Assembly (NCBI RefSeq): GCF_017896165.1
Contig: NZ_JAFCNB010000001.1
Coordinates: 186,001 to 250,000, forward strand
DNA from: Microbispora oryzae
GTDB lineage: Bacteria > Actinomycetota > Actinomycetes > Streptosporangiales > Streptosporangiaceae
Direction: 5' to 3'
DNA length: 64,000 nt
Each line of letters opens with the position of its first letter. Position 1 is the stretch's first letter. This document shows, piece after piece, positions 41,316 through 51,905 of this stretch. Below the pieces are notes generated by a model. The model did not search any database and had not been told where the DNA came from. It saw only the letters and a list, made by a program, of their open reading frames with translations. Both the position numbers and the translations under genes were made by a program.

Positions 41316-43637
41316 ATGGTGGGGGGTGTCTCGGTGCCGGTGTTCCCTGATCCTGTTGTCGACGGCTGCGACGATCGTCTGGCCCGGAGCCAGTCAACCT
41401 CGGGCCAGTCAACCTCGGGCCAGTCAACCTCGGGCCAGTCAACCTCGGCGCAGTCGATCTCGTCGCGGTCGTCGCGGTCGGCACGGTCATCGCAGCCGGC
41501 GGGGTCGGTGCCGCCGGTGCTTGAGGGCACGTGCCTGGACCCGTACGTGGACTCCCGCGCGGGTTCTCGTACGGGTTCTCGTGCGGAGCCCGGTGAAGGT
41601 GATGGAGAGCATGGCCAGGCAGCGAGCCGAGGATCGGGCTCCGGCGAACCGGGGGATCCTCCCGGTGCGCACGAGGACGCTGCGCCAGGTCCGGGGCCGT
41701 GCTTGTCGGAGGTGGAGTTGCTGCGGGTGGCGGCCCGGTGGGCGGCCGCGGAGGTGCCGGACAGTTCGGCGGTGTGTCTCCAGCGGGCCGAGACGCTGAT
41801 TCAGGCGGTGGATCTGCTCTATTCGGCGATGGTGGCGCTGCTGCATCGGGTGGATGTCACCGGCGAGGCCAAGGCGTATGGGCATGCCTCCACCGCTTCA
41901 TGGCTGCGCTCGGACAGACCGAGCACCCCCGATCCGACCACCCCCGCACCGAGCACTTCTGCGCCGAGCACTTCTGCGCCAGCCGCGTCTACGTCAGACG
42001 CGGCAGAGATCGGTGCGGAGATGCCAGTAGCGCCGGGGGTGGCGGAAACCGGCGCGGAGGCGCCCGGAACGCCTGGCGTGCATGGGCCGCCGATGGTGGC
42101 GCGGCGTGGCCCGGGGATGACGGGTGCGCAGGCGGCCCGGTGGCTGCGGATCTCCGGCGAGGTGGCCCGCCTGCCGGAGGTGAAGGCCCGCTACCGGGCC
42201 GGATCCCTGTCCGGCGGAGCGGTGGACGCCATCACCACGGTGACGACCAAACTGACCGACACGCAGGCGACAGAAGCCGAACCGATCCTGCTGCAGCTGT
42301 CCGACAACGCGTCGTGCGCGGAGGTGGCCAAAGCCGGCCGCTACATCCGGGAGATCCTCGACCCCGGCACCCTCGTCCAAGAGTGCGAGGACGACTACGC
42401 CTCCCGGTTCCTGCTGGTCCGCCCCTCCAGCACCGGCGGCGTGGAAGGCGAGTTCCGCCTACCGCGGGAGGCGGCGGCGCGGTTGCGGGCGTTCCTGACC
42501 TCCTACGCCCGCCCCAAGGACAAGGACGACGACCGGCCGCTACGCGTGCGCCAGGCCGACGCCTTCTCGGCCCTGCTGAGCGAGAAGGTCTCCACCGAAC
42601 TCGTCGTCATGGTCCGGGCCGAGTCCCTGCCCGACGACATCCTCGCCCCCACCGGCGCACCGAAGGCCCCGCCGGCCGGAGCGCAGGACGCCACCCCGAC
42701 CGTCACCGACTCCGACACGACGGTCGGCGCAACCGATCCCACGACTCAGAACACGTCGCCGGGCGCCAGCCGGGCAACGGGCGCACGCAGCACCGCCGGT
42801 GCGGCGGGTGCGCGCGGCGATGACGAGGCACCTTCCACAGCCAGAGCGGGCCGAGACGGTCCAAACGACGAGGCCGCTCCCCCCGAGGACGGTCCTCCCG
42901 GGGATGGTCGTCCCGAGGACGGTTCTCCCGAGGACGCTCCCGAGGAGGCTGGTCGTGGCGACGCCCGTCCCGACCATGCCGCAGAGCCCGACCATAGTGC
43001 GGGTTCTGACGATGCCGCGTGGCCTGACGACCGCCTACGCTCCGGCAACCGGGGTGATGGCATGCCCGCTGCCACTGCCACTGCCACAGACGCAGACGCA
43101 CACCCACACGCAGGCGCAGGCGCGGATGGGCGGGCGCAGGGGCGGCCACAGTCCAGCGGCGGAACGCGCGCTGACGCCTGCCGCACCTGCGGTCACGCCC
43201 CCAACCGGCTCGCCCCCGGGCTGCTGGTCTCCACCGGGCACCTGCTGCCCGTCAGCGACGTCCACCGCCTGGCCCGCACCTCACGCCTGACCCGGATGGT
43301 GATGGACGCCAAAGGCCAGGTTCTGGACATGGGCCGCTCGGTCCGCCTGGCCACCCCCGCCCAGCGCAAAGCCCTGCTCGCGCAGTACGCCACCTGCTAC
43401 TGCCAAGGCTGCCCCATCCCCGCCACCATGACCGAAGTCGACCACGTCCACGGCTGGATCGACGACGGCGTCACCAACCTCGACCTCCTCGCCCCCGCCT
43501 GCACCTTCCACAACCGCGACAAATTCACCCACCCCCACCGCTACACCACCCACCGCAACCCCAACGGCACCTGGACCCTCACCCACCACCCCAACCGCCG
43601 AAGATACGAACGCAGCACCCGCCAACGCCCGGGGTGA
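41316..43637 (+). CDS. DUF222 / HNH endonuclease domain protein with repetitive linkers
   Basis: This is a 13E12/DUF222-type protein common in actinobacteria, often linked to mobile DNA. A DUF222 helical region (about residues 120-430) contains GMTGAQAARWLRISGEVARL and REAAARLRAFLTSYARP. A C-terminal HNH nuclease domain has CQGCPIPATMTEVDHVHGW and LLAPACTFHNRDK. Between them lies ~150 residues of Gly/Asp/Glu/Pro/Ala linker. Near the N terminus QSTSG is repeated by a 15-bp DNA repeat. ATG 41316 follows GGAGGG by a few bases; GTG 41319 and GTG 41292 are alternatives. It is 773 residues. Confidence 0.9.
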   Translation: MVGGVSVPVFPDPVVDGCDDRLARSQSTSGQSTSGQSTSGQSTSAQSISSRSSRSARSSQPAGSVPPVLEGTCLDPYVDSRAGSRTGSRAEPGEGDGEHGQAASRGSGSGEPGDPPGAHEDAAPGPGPCLSEVELLRVAARWAAAEVPDSSAVCLQRAETLIQAVDLLYSAMVALLHRVDVTGEAKAYGHASTASWLRSDRPSTPDPTTPAPSTSAPSTSAPAASTSDAAEIGAEMPVAPGVAETGAEAPGTPGVHGPPMVARRGPGMTGAQAARWLRISGEVARLPEVKARYRAGSLSGGAVDAITTVTTKLTDTQATEAEPILLQLSDNASCAEVAKAGRYIREILDPGTLVQECEDDYASRFLLVRPSSTGGVEGEFRLPREAAARLRAFLTSYARPKDKDDDRPLRVRQADAFSALLSEKVSTELVVMVRAESLPDDILAPTGAPKAPPAGAQDATPTVTDSDTTVGATDPTTQNTSPGASRATGARSTAGAAGARGDDEAPSTARAGRDGPNDEAAPPEDGPPGDGRPEDGSPEDAPEEAGRGDARPDHAAEPDHSAGSDDAAWPDDRLRSGNRGDGMPAATATATDADAHPHAGAGADGRAQGRPQSSGGTRADACRTCGHAPNRLAPGLLVSTGHLLPVSDVHRLARTSRLTRMVMDAKGQVLDMGRSVRLATPAQRKALLAQYATCYCQGCPIPATMTEVDHVHGWIDDGVTNLDLLAPACTFHNRDKFTHPHRYTTHRNPNGTWTLTHHPNRRRYERSTRQRPG
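41391..41455. repeat. 15-bp tandem repeat in the N-terminal part of the HNH gene
   Basis: Four near-identical copies of cagtcaacctcgggc with a partial fifth. They encode Ser-Thr-Ser-Gly-Gln pentapeptides. A second 15-bp pair (agcacttctgcgccg) occurs at about 41955-41985 in the same gene. Confidence 0.9.
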
Positions 43638-44009
43638 ACACCCCGAACAGAACACCGGGCCAGGCACCCCGGACAGACCGCCGAGGGCAGAACGCCGAGG
43701 GGAGACGCCGGGGATAAGACACCCGGAATAGACGGACGCCCTGGCACACACCGGGCGCGACACCGGGCCGCGAAGGACGCTGACCACGCCGACCTCGCGG
43801 CCCAACCGAAACACGTCCCTATAGACACAGGGGCCATCAACACAGGGGCCATCAACACAGGGGCCATCAACACAGGGGCCATCAACACAGGGGCCAGGGA
43901 AAGAGGGCCCGTCCACACAGGGACCGGCGAAAGAGAAACCGGCGAAAGGGGGACCGGCGAAGCCGGGCGAAACAAGAAACGATGCGCCCCGGGGACACCC
44001 GCGCTCCGG
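43638..44009. other. Noncoding repetitive stretch after the HNH gene
   Basis: No gene is supported in these 372 bases. The start is a low-complexity mix of ccgg/acacc/gacgcc words. The middle holds four exact copies of gggccatcaacacag (43831-43890). The end has aaccggcgaaag-like words at about 43920-43975. Apparent minus-strand frames through it consist only of translated repeats. Confidence 0.75.
43831..43890. repeat. Exact 15-bp tandem repeat, four copies
   Basis: The unit is gggccatcaacacag, with a partial fifth copy at 43891. The array is intergenic. There are no spacers, so it is a tandem repeat and not a CRISPR. Confidence 0.95.
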
Positions 44010-44306
44010 CTACCGGCTACTTGACGGCCGACTCACCTTGGGCCGGCTCACCTTGGGCCGACGCAGGCCGGACGCGCGGAGGCGGCGCACCAGCTCCGCG
44101 CTGGAGACCGCCTCCGCTCCAAGGGCGACCGCCTTCTCGTAGACCGTCTCGGGCACGTCGTAGTGGTCCCGGTCGAACGCGCGAGCGGGGACGCCGAGCA
44201 GCCGGGCGAAATCGTGTAGTTCCTCATACGAGACGTCGCTGACCAGGTGGCTCCAGAGCAGGGCCCGAGGGCCGGGCCAGTTGGGCCTGTCGATGAGCAC
44301 CGCCAC
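44010..44306 (-). CDS. DUF4031 domain protein
   Basis: This is a small conserved protein of unknown function. The hallmark start is AVLIDRPNWPGPRALLWSHL, then VSDVSYEELHDFARLLGVP and AFDRDHYDVPE. It is 98 residues with a GTG start. The last residues contain a duplicated RPKVS unit, another small in-frame repeat. It is transcribed away from the ssu operon. Confidence 0.88.
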   Translation of the reverse strand: MAVLIDRPNWPGPRALLWSHLVSDVSYEELHDFARLLGVPARAFDRDHYDVPETVYEKAVALGAEAVSSAELVRRLRASGLRRPKVSRPKVSRPSSSR

Positions 44307-44347
44307 GTGTCCTCCGTCGGTTCCGGTCCACCGAGCCTAATAGCCAA

Positions 44348-44383
44348 TTGACTTGGTAGGAAATATGGACAATCCTGGTCCAT
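44348..44383. promoter_or_regulatory. Candidate promoter and operator of the ssu operon
   Basis: A TTGACT hexamer lies at 44348-44353. A perfect 6-bp inverted repeat, atggac (44365-44370) and gtccat (44378-44383), with a 7-base spacer follows, 31-49 bases before the ssuC ATG. Position suggests a repressor site over a promoter; no clean -10 at 17-base spacing is visible. Confidence 0.45.
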
Positions 44384-44413
44384 GAATCTCCCATCGCCCC
44401 TGTGAGGTGGTCC

Positions 44414-45247
44414 ATGTCCGTTCTGGAACTGGGAACCGCGGCCCGGGCTCAGGCCCGCGCCCGGCCACATACCCGGAACCGGTGGCGGCCCGGCGCGTCA
44501 TGGCGACGCTGGATCAGCCCGCTGGTCCTGGTCGTCGCCTGGCAGGTCGCCAGTGCCGCCGGCCTGCTGCCCGCCCGTCTGCTCGCCGCCCCGTCGGCGA
44601 TCGCGGAGACGGCGGTCGACCTGGTACGGACGGGAGTCCTGCCGACGGCCGTCGCCGTGTCCTTACAGCGTGTGCTCCTCGGCTTCGCCGCCGGCGCGAT
44701 CGCAGGCGTGGGCCTGGCGCTCGTCGCAGGCTTGAGCCGTCCCGGCGAGAACGCGGTGGATCCGATCATGCAGATGCTCCGCGCGCTGCCGTTCTTCGGC
44801 CTGATCCCGCTGTTCATCCTGTGGTTCGGCATCGGCGAGGCGCCCAAGGTGCTGCTCATCGCCCTGGCCGTGTCCTTCCCGCTATACCTGAATACGTTCG
44901 CCGGGATCCGCGGGGTGGACGGCAGGCTCGCCGAGGTGGCGAAGACGCTGAAATTGACCAGGGCCCAACTCATCGGGCACATCGTGCTGCCGGGCGCACT
45001 CCCCCAGACGCTCGTGGGACTGCGGCAGAGCCTGGGGGTGGCCTGGCTGGCCCTGATCGTGGCCGAGCAGGTCAACGCCAGCGCAGGTCTCGGATACATG
45101 ATCAACGACGCGCGTGAGTTCCTCCGGACCGATGTGATCGTGGTGGGCCTGCTCGTCTACAGCGCCTTGGGACTGCTGACCGACGGCATCGTCCGGCTGC
45201 TGGAGAGGAGGGCGCTCTCATGGCGGCGCGAGTTCCTGGCGGGCTGA
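44414..45247 (+). CDS. ssuC: ABC transporter permease for aliphatic sulfonates (SsuC)
   Basis: This is an inner-membrane permease of the SsuC/TauC type with about six helices, the first near PLVLVVAWQVASAAGLL. The ATPase-coupling loop contains LAEVAKTLKLTRAQLIGHIV and LPGALPQTLVGLRQSLGVAW. It is 277 residues from ATG 44414, five bases after GAGGT; GTG 44402 would add four residues. The gene starts an operon with overlapping ssuB, ssuA and ssuD. Confidence 0.92.
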   Translation: MSVLELGTAARAQARARPHTRNRWRPGASWRRWISPLVLVVAWQVASAAGLLPARLLAAPSAIAETAVDLVRTGVLPTAVAVSLQRVLLGFAAGAIAGVGLALVAGLSRPGENAVDPIMQMLRALPFFGLIPLFILWFGIGEAPKVLLIALAVSFPLYLNTFAGIRGVDGRLAEVAKTLKLTRAQLIGHIVLPGALPQTLVGLRQSLGVAWLALIVAEQVNASAGLGYMINDAREFLRTDVIVVGLLVYSALGLLTDGIVRLLERRALSWRREFLAG

Positions 45248-46065
45248 CCGGCGAACTGGCCGGTGAGTTGGCCGACGAGCTGAACGGCGGGCCGAGCAGC
45301 GAACCAAGCCGCGGACTGAGCAGCGAACCAGGCGACAGGCCGAGCGACAGGCTGAGCCACAGGCCGGCAGCGGCCGTACGGCAGCTCACCCGGCGGTTCG
45401 GTGACCGGACGGTGCTCGACCGGCTGGACCTGGAGATCGCCGGGGGCGAGTTCGTGGCGCTCCTCGGGCGCAGCGGATCGGGTAAGTCGACGCTCCTGCG
45501 CGCGCTCGCGGGTCTCGACCAGGAGATCGACGGGAGCCTGACCGTCGCCGGATCGGTGGCGGTGGCGTTCCAGGAACCCCGGCTGGTGCCGTGGAAGCGG
45601 GTCCGGGCCAACGTCGCCCTCGGCCTCGGCGGGCCCGATCCCCTCGACAGGGCGGACACGGCGCTGGCGGAAGTGGGCCTGGCGGAGCGGTCCGGTGCCT
45701 GGCCGCTCACCCTGTCGGGTGGGGAGGCACAGCGGGCGAGCCTCGCCCGCGCACTGGTCAGGGAGCCGAGCCTGCTGCTGCTCGACGAGCCGTTCAGCGC
45801 CCTCGACGCACTGACCAGGATCACCATGCACGGTCTCGTGCTGGAGCTGTGGGCGGCTCACCGGCCCGCCGTGCTCCTCGTGACCCACGACGTGGACGAG
45901 GCGCTGCTGCTGGCCGACCGGGTTCTGGTGCTGGACGCGGGGCGCGTCGCCCACGAAACGGTCATCACGACCCCCCGGCCCCGCCACCGTGATCATCCGG
46001 ATCTCATCGCACTCCGCGCGACCCTGCTGGCCGCGCTCGGTGTCTCTCCCGAAGGAACAACGTGA
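45220..46065 (+). CDS. ssuB: ABC transporter ATPase for aliphatic sulfonates (SsuB)
   Basis: The ATPase subunit has Walker A LLGRSGSGKSTLLRALAG near residues 84-100, Q-loop VAFQEPRLVPWKRV, signature LSGGEAQRASLARAL, Walker B LLLLDEPFSALDAL and switch histidine VTHDVDEAL. QEPRLVPWKRV is characteristic of the SsuB/TauB group. The N terminus has an extra ~45 residues of repetitive Gly/Glu/Ser/Arg/Pro words before the domain. It overlaps ssuC by 28 bases and ssuA by four. It is 281 residues. Confidence 0.94.
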   Translation: MAARVPGGLTGELAGELADELNGGPSSEPSRGLSSEPGDRPSDRLSHRPAAAVRQLTRRFGDRTVLDRLDLEIAGGEFVALLGRSGSGKSTLLRALAGLDQEIDGSLTVAGSVAVAFQEPRLVPWKRVRANVALGLGGPDPLDRADTALAEVGLAERSGAWPLTLSGGEAQRASLARALVREPSLLLLDEPFSALDALTRITMHGLVLELWAAHRPAVLLVTHDVDEALLLADRVLVLDAGRVAHETVITTPRPRHRDHPDLIALRATLLAALGVSPEGTT

Positions 46066-47045
46066 AACGGACCCTACTCGTCGCCCTCCTCCTCGCGGCC
46101 TCCGCCGCCGGGGCCTGCTCGACGGACGGCCGGAACGACGGCGTGAAGGACTCCTCAGGACCGGTGACGCTCCACGTCGGCGATCAGAAGGCCGGCTCGC
46201 AGGCGCTGCTCAAGGCCGCGGGCCTGCTCGACGGCACCCCGTACACGATCACGTGGTCGCAGTTCACCTCAGGCCCGCCGCTGCTGGAGGCGGTGAACGC
46301 GGGAGCAGTGGACATCGGGGGCGTCGGCAACACGCCGCCCGTCTTCGCCGCCGCGTCGGGGTCGAAGATCAAGGTCGTCGCGGCCTACCGGCAGAAGCCC
46401 AACGGAGCCGCCATCATCGTCCCGGCCGGCTCCTCCATCACCTCACCGGCGCAGCTCAAGGGCAAGAAGATCGCCGTGGCGAAGGGCAGTTCGGCGCACT
46501 ACCACCTGCTCGCCGTTCTGAAGAAGGACGGGCTGTCCTTCGCGGACATCCAGCCGCAGTATCTCCAGCCGGCGGACGCCCTGGCGGCGTTCTCCTCGGG
46601 CACGGTCGACGCCTGGGCCATCTGGGATCCGTTCACCTCCCAGGCCGAGATCCAGAACAAGGCCAGGCCGCTGGTCGACGGCAACGGGTACGTGAACGGC
46701 CTGAACTTCCAGGTGGCGGCGCCGGCCGCGCTGGCCGACCCGGGCAGACGGGCGGCGATCGGCGACTTCCTGGCCCGGCTGGCCAAGGCCCGCGAATGGT
46801 CGGTCTCGCACCAGTCGGAATGGGCCAAAGTGTGGGCGCAGGAGACCGGGCTGCCGCCCGAGGTGGCTGACGCCGCCGTGGCGAACGCGGTGGCCGTCCC
46901 GATCGCCATCGACGACTCGGTGGTGTCGTCCGAGCAGGAGATCGCCGACGCCTTCTCCGCCGAGGGCCTGATCCCCGGCAGGCTCACGTTCTCCGATTTC
47001 GTGGACAAGCGGTTCAACGACGTCGTCGCGAAGGCACAGCAATGA
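46062..47045 (+). CDS. ssuA: Aliphatic sulfonate-binding lipoprotein (SsuA)
   Basis: This is an extracytoplasmic substrate-binding protein. A signal peptide with a lipobox-like cysteine (SAAGACST, Cys near residue 19) precedes a NMT1/SsuA-like periplasmic-binding fold. Typical features are VDIGGVGNTPPVFAAASG, KIKVVAAYRQ, LKGKKIAVAKGSSAHYHL and DAWAIWDPFTSQAE. It is 327 residues. The GTG start overlaps the ssuB stop (GTGA) and its stop overlaps ssuD. Confidence 0.93.
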   Translation: MKRTLLVALLLAASAAGACSTDGRNDGVKDSSGPVTLHVGDQKAGSQALLKAAGLLDGTPYTITWSQFTSGPPLLEAVNAGAVDIGGVGNTPPVFAAASGSKIKVVAAYRQKPNGAAIIVPAGSSITSPAQLKGKKIAVAKGSSAHYHLLAVLKKDGLSFADIQPQYLQPADALAAFSSGTVDAWAIWDPFTSQAEIQNKARPLVDGNGYVNGLNFQVAAPAALADPGRRAAIGDFLARLAKAREWSVSHQSEWAKVWAQETGLPPEVADAAVANAVAVPIAIDDSVVSSEQEIADAFSAEGLIPGRLTFSDFVDKRFNDVVAKAQQ

Positions 47046-48178
47046 GATTCCACTGGTTCCTGCCCACCACGGGCGACAGCAGGGCGATCGTCGGCGGCGG
47101 CCACGGCCTCCACCGGGCGCACGGCCACCCCTCGGCCTCCGCGGTCTACCGGCCGCCGTCCGTCGACTATCTCGGGCAGATCGCCCGCGCGGCCGAGCAG
47201 CTCGGCTTCGAGGCGGTGCTCACCCCCACGGGCACGTTCTGCGAGGACGCCTGGCTGGTCACGGCCGCTCTGACGCAGGTGACGACACGGCTGAAGTTCC
47301 TGGTCGCGTTCCGGCCCGGCCTGCTGACGCCGACACTGGCCGCCCAGATGGCCGCCACCTACCAGCGGATCTCGGGCGGGCGGCTGCTGCTCAACATCGT
47401 CACCGGCGGCGAGGCCGCCGAGCAGAAGCGCTTCGGCGACCATCTGTCGAAGGACGAGCGCTACGCCAGGACCGACGAGTTCCTGTCGATCGTGCGCGGC
47501 GCCTGGGATGGCCCGTTCGACTTCACGGGCCGCTACTACCAGGTAGAGGGGGCGATGGTCGCCGAGCGGCCGGACCCGGTGCCCGAGCTCTACTTCGGCG
47601 GCTCCTCGGCCGCGGCGGGGCCCGTCGCCGCCCGGCACGTGAACGTCTACCTGACCTGGGGCGAGCCGCCGGCCCAGGTCGCGGCCAAGCTCGACTGGAT
47701 CCGCGAGCTCGCCGCGGCGCAGGGGCGCACGCTGCGGTTCGGCATCCGCCTGCACGTCATCACCCGTGACACCTCCGACGAGGCCTGGGCCGAGGCGGGC
47801 CGGCTGCTCGACCGGATCGCCCCCGAGGACATCGACTCGGCCCGGTCGATCCTGGCTCGCAGCGAGTCGGTCGGACAGCAGCGGATGCTCGCCCTGCACG
47901 AGGGTTTCCGCAGCGGGCGGGCCCGCGACCTGGAGATTCACCCGAATCTCTGGGCGGGTGTCGGGCTGGTCCGCGGCGGCGCGGGAACCGCGCTCGTGGG
48001 GAGCCATAGTGAGGTCGCCGACCTCATCGAGGAGTACGCGTCGCTCGGGATCGAGGAGTTCGTCCTGTCCGGCTATCCCCACCTGGAGGAGGCGTACTGG
48101 TTCGGGGAGGGTGTCCTGCCCGAGCTGCGCCGCCGGGGCCTGACCGGCGCCGCCCCACCCGTACGGCTCAGCGCCTGA
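47042..48178 (+). CDS. ssuD: FMNH2-dependent alkanesulfonate monooxygenase (SsuD)
   Basis: This luciferase-family enzyme cleaves alkanesulfonates to aldehyde and sulfite using reduced FMN from a partner reductase. It opens MRFHWFLPTTGDSR, then YLGQIARAAEQLGFEAVLTP, FLVAFRPGLLTPTLAAQMA and GRLLLNIVTGGEAAEQKRFG, all typical of SsuD. The C-terminal GSHSEVADLIEEYASLGIEE is also conserved. It is 378 residues; the ATG overlaps the ssuA TGA. No flavin reductase (ssuE) is in the window, so it must be supplied elsewhere. Confidence 0.95.
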   Translation: MRFHWFLPTTGDSRAIVGGGHGLHRAHGHPSASAVYRPPSVDYLGQIARAAEQLGFEAVLTPTGTFCEDAWLVTAALTQVTTRLKFLVAFRPGLLTPTLAAQMAATYQRISGGRLLLNIVTGGEAAEQKRFGDHLSKDERYARTDEFLSIVRGAWDGPFDFTGRYYQVEGAMVAERPDPVPELYFGGSSAAAGPVAARHVNVYLTWGEPPAQVAAKLDWIRELAAAQGRTLRFGIRLHVITRDTSDEAWAEAGRLLDRIAPEDIDSARSILARSESVGQQRMLALHEGFRSGRARDLEIHPNLWAGVGLVRGGAGTALVGSHSEVADLIEEYASLGIEEFVLSGYPHLEEAYWFGEGVLPELRRRGLTGAAPPVRLSA

Positions 48179-48190
48179 CGGGCCGATCGG

Positions 48191-48254
48191 GCCCCGGACC
48201 CGCGCCGCGTGGCGCTATGAACCGCGCCGTGTGGCGCTATGAGCGGTCCGGGGC
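48191..48254. terminator. Long-range perfect inverted repeat between convergent genes
   Basis: Arms gccccggacc (48191-48200) and ggtccggggc (48245-48254) are a perfect 10-bp match. The 44-base loop contains two copies of a ~21-base element ending gtggcgctatga. It lies at the convergent ends of ssuD and the PH-domain gene, overlapping the latter's last codons. A bidirectional terminator is likely. Confidence 0.55.
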
Positions 48255-48689
48255 CTCGCCGCGCTCGTGGATGAGGGCGCTCAGCTCTGACACGGCCTGG
48301 CGGGAACGCCGGCGCTCGGTGCTCTGGATGCCCATCGCGCCGAGGCTCAGCCCGTTGGCCAGGTCGAGTTTCGGCCACGGGTCGCCCTCGACCATCGTCA
48401 CGTCGAGCACCTCGGGCCACTCGAAGCGGTGGACGCGCAGCGGGTTCACCACCGTGATCCCCCGCTCGTCGGCGCTGACCCTGAGCCGGCCGAGCAGGTG
48501 CAGCACCCCCGCCACCAGCAGGCCGAACACCACGATCGCCACCCGGTCGGCCACGCCGAACATGGGCGGCAGGACGACCGCGAGCACGACCCCGCCGACC
48601 ACCATGACCGCCGCCATGCCGTACGCGATGATCGAGGCTCGCAGGGGACGCCAGGTCACCGGCAGCGGGGGTGGCTTCGTCTCAGGCAT
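48237..48689 (-). CDS. PH domain-containing membrane protein
   Basis: Two hydrophobic segments (about residues 19-40 and 49-67) are followed by a bacterial PH-like domain: LRVSADERGITVVNPLRVHR then FEWPEVLDVTMVEGDPWPKL. It is 150 residues. Such proteins are frequent beside the riboflavin operon in actinobacteria; function is unknown. It lies 84 bases downstream of ribH on the same strand and could be the last gene of that operon. Confidence 0.85.
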   Translation of the reverse strand: MPETKPPPLPVTWRPLRASIIAYGMAAVMVVGGVVLAVVLPPMFGVADRVAIVVFGLLVAGVLHLLGRLRVSADERGITVVNPLRVHRFEWPEVLDVTMVEGDPWPKLDLANGLSLGAMGIQSTERRRSRQAVSELSALIHERGEAPDRS

Positions 48690-48773
48690 GGCGGCTGGTT
48701 CCCAGGGTCTGCGTGTGGTCCATGGACACGGTCCGGGCTGTTGGGCTTTGTCGGACTGTCAGATGTCAGGCTG

Positions 48774-50625
<1,852 letters not shown>

Positions 50626-50629
<4 letters not shown>

Positions 50630-51270
50630 ACCCTCACCGCCTGGGCCGCCTGGACCCGCGTCCGCGACTGGCTGAGCCAGTTGCGGAAGCCGGCGATCAC
50701 CATCAGGAGGAACAATCCGTAAACCAGCCCGGAGACCACGAGGTGCGACGCGAACGTCAGCGGAACCCCGACGACGTCCACGGCCACCCAGATCACCCAG
50801 AAGTCGACCAGCGCCCTGCCCTGCGCCCAGGTCGCCGCCGCACTGCCGACGAAGATGTACGCGTCGGGCCAGGGCGCCCAGGAGATGTTCAGCCCCCGGG
50901 CGTTCAGGAGCTGGAACAGCAGCGCGACCGCGACGGTGCCGGCGGCCGTCACGGCGACCAGGACGGCGCGCTCGCGGGCCGTGGCGGTCCGGATGGGCAG
51001 GCCGCCCTCGTCGCGGGCGCCGCGTGACCACCGGTACCAGCCCCACACGGCGAGCAGGCCGAACAGGGCCTGCTTGAGCGCGTTGCCGGTGACGTGGGCG
51101 CCGACCGACGCCGTGAACAGCAGCACGGAGCCGAACAGTTGCACCGGCCACGTCCAGATCGTCTTCCGCATGGCCAGCCAGACTGTGCCGAGCGCGGCGG
51201 CGTTGCCCACCAGGTCGGTCCACAGGACGCGCTGGCCGAGCACGTCGAACCCGGCCTTCACCCAGCTCAT
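50626..51270 (-). CDS. ribM: PnuC-fold transporter in the rib operon, probable riboflavin importer RibM
   Basis: This is an integral membrane protein of the PnuC fold with about seven helices. Signature stretches are [54 protein letters not shown] and [17 protein letters not shown]. By sequence alone it would be called a nicotinamide riboside transporter. Its position between ribE and ribBA behind an FMN riboswitch matches RibM (PnuX) of Streptomyces and Corynebacterium, a riboflavin facilitator. It is 214 residues; both ends overlap neighbours. Confidence 0.87.
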
Positions 51271-51905
51271 GGCCGGGCCCCGGCGGTCAGCTTCTCGACG
51301 TACTTGGCGATCACGTCCACCTCCAGGTTGACCGGCTCCCCCGGCCGCTTGTGTCCGAGCGTGGTGAGCCCGAGGGTGGTCGGGATCAGGCTCACCGTGA
51401 ATCCCTCGCCGTCCACGGCGACCACGGTCAGGCTCACGCCGTCGACGGCGACCGAGCCCTTCTCGACGATGTACCTGTCCAGGCCGGGCGGCAGCGAGAT
51501 CCGCACGATCTCCCAGTGCTCGGCGGGCTCGCGGGAGACCACGGCCCCGGTGCCGTCGACGTGCCCCTGCACGATGTGGCCGCCCAGTCGCTGGTCGGCC
51601 CGCACGGCGCGCTCCAGGTTGACCGGGGACCCGGGGCGGAGCGCGCCGAGGCTGGACCTGTCGAGCGTCTCCTTCATCACGTCGGCGCCGAAGACGTCGC
51701 CGTCCACGTCGGTCACGGTGAGACAGACGCCGTTGACGGCGATCGACTCGCCGTGCCGCGCGTCGCCCGTGACCAGCGGCCCGCGGATCCGCAGCCGGGC
51801 CGACTCGGCGCCACCTCCGGCCGCTCCCGCCCCCTCGGGCTCCTGCGGACCCTGGGGCTCCACGGCGACGACCTCGCCGAGCTCCTCGACGATTCCGGTG
51901 AACAT
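51267..51905 (-). CDS. ribE: Riboflavin synthase alpha chain
   Basis: This enzyme dismutates two 6,7-dimethyl-8-ribityllumazines to riboflavin. It has the two repeated lumazine-binding domains: the start [15 protein letters not shown], the first site with [19 protein letters not shown], and the second with [36 protein letters not shown] is typical. A short Gly/Ala/Pro insertion (about residues 17-31) interrupts the first domain. It is 212 residues. The start codon touches the ribD stop codon. Confidence 0.96.
   Translation of the reverse strand: MFTGIVEELGEVVAVEPQGPQEPEGAGAAGGGAESARLRIRGPLVTGDARHGESIAVNGVCLTVTDVDGDVFGADVMKETLDRSSLGALRPGSPVNLERAVRADQRLGGHIVQGHVDGTGAVVSREPAEHWEIVRISLPPGLDRYIVEKGSVAVDGVSLTVVAVDGEGFTVSLIPTTLGLTTLGHKRPGEPVNLEVDVIAKYVEKLTAGARP

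Noticed and set aside
43831..43893. Possible CRISPR array
   Set aside because: Units of 15 bp follow each other with no spacers, and no cas genes are present.
43281..43975. Minus-strand frames with repeated Met-Ala-Pro-Val-Leu or Cys-Val-Asp-Gly words after the HNH gene
   Set aside because: They are translations of the 15-bp repeat and of the antisense of the HNH gene, with no ribosome site or homology.
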